From NCBI RefSeq assembly GCF_014655595.1, contig NZ_BNBL01000014.1, positions 80,081-144,080 of the forward strand: DNA of 64,000 nucleotides, read 5' to 3'. The position numbers and the translations under genes were made by a program. Positions 63,409 to 64,000 of this stretch are shown in pieces. The notes under the pieces are model-generated. The model saw only the letters and a program-made list of their open reading frames with translations, ran no database searches and was not told the origin of the DNA. Position 1 is the stretch's first letter. Every line of letters starts with the position of its first letter. Source of the DNA: Streptomyces griseocarneus (GTDB lineage: Bacteria; Actinomycetota; Actinomycetes; Streptomycetales; Streptomycetaceae).

Positions 63409-64000
63409 GTGGAACACCCCCGTACGGCAGCGCCCCCGACTGCCTCTGCCTGTGATCTTGAACTGGTCATCCCCGCCTACAACGAGGAGCAGCGCCTCGC
63501 CCCCACCGTGCTCGCCCTCGCCGACCACCTGCGTGGCAAGCCTCTGACCGCCTCGCTGCGGGTCGTCGACAACGGCAGCAGCGACCGCACGGCCGAGTGC
63601 GTGGACCGGCTCGCCGCCTCCGGCATTCCCGTCACCGTGACCGGCTGCTCCCGCCGTGGCAAGGGAGCCGCGGTGTCCAGGGGAATGGTCACCACGCGGG
63701 CCAGATGGGTCGGGTTCTGCGATGCCGACCTGGCCACTCCCGCCGCCGCCGTCGACGACGCGCTCACTCTCCTGCGGGATGGCTGGCAGGTCGTCATCGG
63801 TTCGCGTCGCTGTGCCGGGGCGCGGATGCCTGTGCGTCAGCCGGCCTTGCGGCGGTTGGGTGGGGTGGGGTTCCGGCTGGCGACGCGGCGGTTCTCCGGG
63901 CCGGTCAGGGACACCCAGTGCGGGTTCAAGTTTTTCGAGGCGGGGGCGGCGCGGCGGCTCTTCGCCGATGTCACTACTACGGGCTTCGCTTTCGACCTTG
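63409..64000 (+). CDS. Family 2 glycosyltransferase, dolichyl-phosphate type (cut by window end)
   Basis: The first 197 residues are visible. GTG 63409 follows AAAAGGAG. Motifs are LELVIPAYNEEQRLAPTVLA, RVVDNGSSDRTAECVDRLAA, CSRRGKGAAVSRGM, WVGFCDADLATPA (metal-binding DAD) and IGSRRCAGARMPVRQPALRR, then VRDTQCGFKFFEAGAARRLF. This is the DPM1/DPG-synthase pattern, an enzyme that loads a sugar onto polyprenyl phosphate at the membrane. The 3' end lies beyond base 64000. Confidence 0.92.
   Translation, partial: MEHPRTAAPPTASACDLELVIPAYNEEQRLAPTVLALADHLRGKPLTASLRVVDNGSSDRTAECVDRLAASGIPVTVTGCSRRGKGAAVSRGMVTTRARWVGFCDADLATPAAAVDDALTLLRDGWQVVIGSRRCAGARMPVRQPALRRLGGVGFRLATRRFSGPVRDTQCGFKFFEAGAARRLFADVTTTGFAFDL

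Overview
The window looks like chromosomal DNA of a Streptomyces or a very close relative. G+C is about 70 percent or more, third codon positions are nearly saturated with G/C, GTG starts are common, and several short families typical of streptomycetes occur (DUF6421, DUF6643, DUF5134, DUF6986, a Rv1733c-like membrane protein). Species cannot be read from the sequence. No rRNA, tRNA, CRISPR array or intact insertion sequence was seen.

Bases 1-17,450 are an accessory polymorphic-toxin locus. A giant secreted RHS/YD-repeat protein (110-11079, broken by one missing base near 3928) carries a DNRLRE-type N-terminal region, three LamG domains, an RHS core, a pretoxin Hint domain and a PD-(D/E)XK-like nuclease tip. 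A tightly coupled immunity candidate follows (GTGA overlap). Downstream lie at least two displaced toxin-tip/immunity cassettes with truncated Hint sequence. They are interleaved with broken copies of an XRE-regulator/flavoprotein gene pair and separated by strong hairpins. Many single-base indels occur here, several in short G or C runs. The genes of the other 46 kb look intact.

Bases 17,600-30,100 are ordinary chromosome. They hold etfBA, a thioredoxin-like protein, a PlsC acyltransferase, a DUF6421-SDR-threonine aldolase run, an amino-acid-type ABC transporter (binding protein, permease and ATPase, overlapping), a GNAT acetyltransferase, a VOC protein, and a DUF5134 plus M56 protease pair.

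Bases 30,100-43,800 hold an NAD(P)-binding oxidoreductase divergent from a TetR regulator, a DUF6986 lyase-like gene, a LacI regulator divergent from a ROK sugar kinase, a kinase-NUDIX fusion, an M20 dipeptidase divergent from a geranylgeranyl-reductase-like flavoprotein, a DUF2797 protein, an MFS exporter divergent from a ROK repressor, and an anti-sigma-type ATPase. Two copies of an interspersed element with perfect terminal inverted repeats lie at 36529-36670 and 39552-39678, both between convergent genes.

Bases 43,800-64,000 hold a Cds1-type cysteine desulfhydrase, a DeoR regulator, a beta-helix/AAA+ fusion, a MOSC protein, a TerD-like protein, an HpnB-like glycosyltransferase, an Asp/Glu racemase homologue, a NUDIX hydrolase, an MFS transporter, a succinate-semialdehyde dehydrogenase, an isolated dhaK, a glycine-rich surface-type protein and the start of a family 2 glycosyltransferase cut by the window edge.
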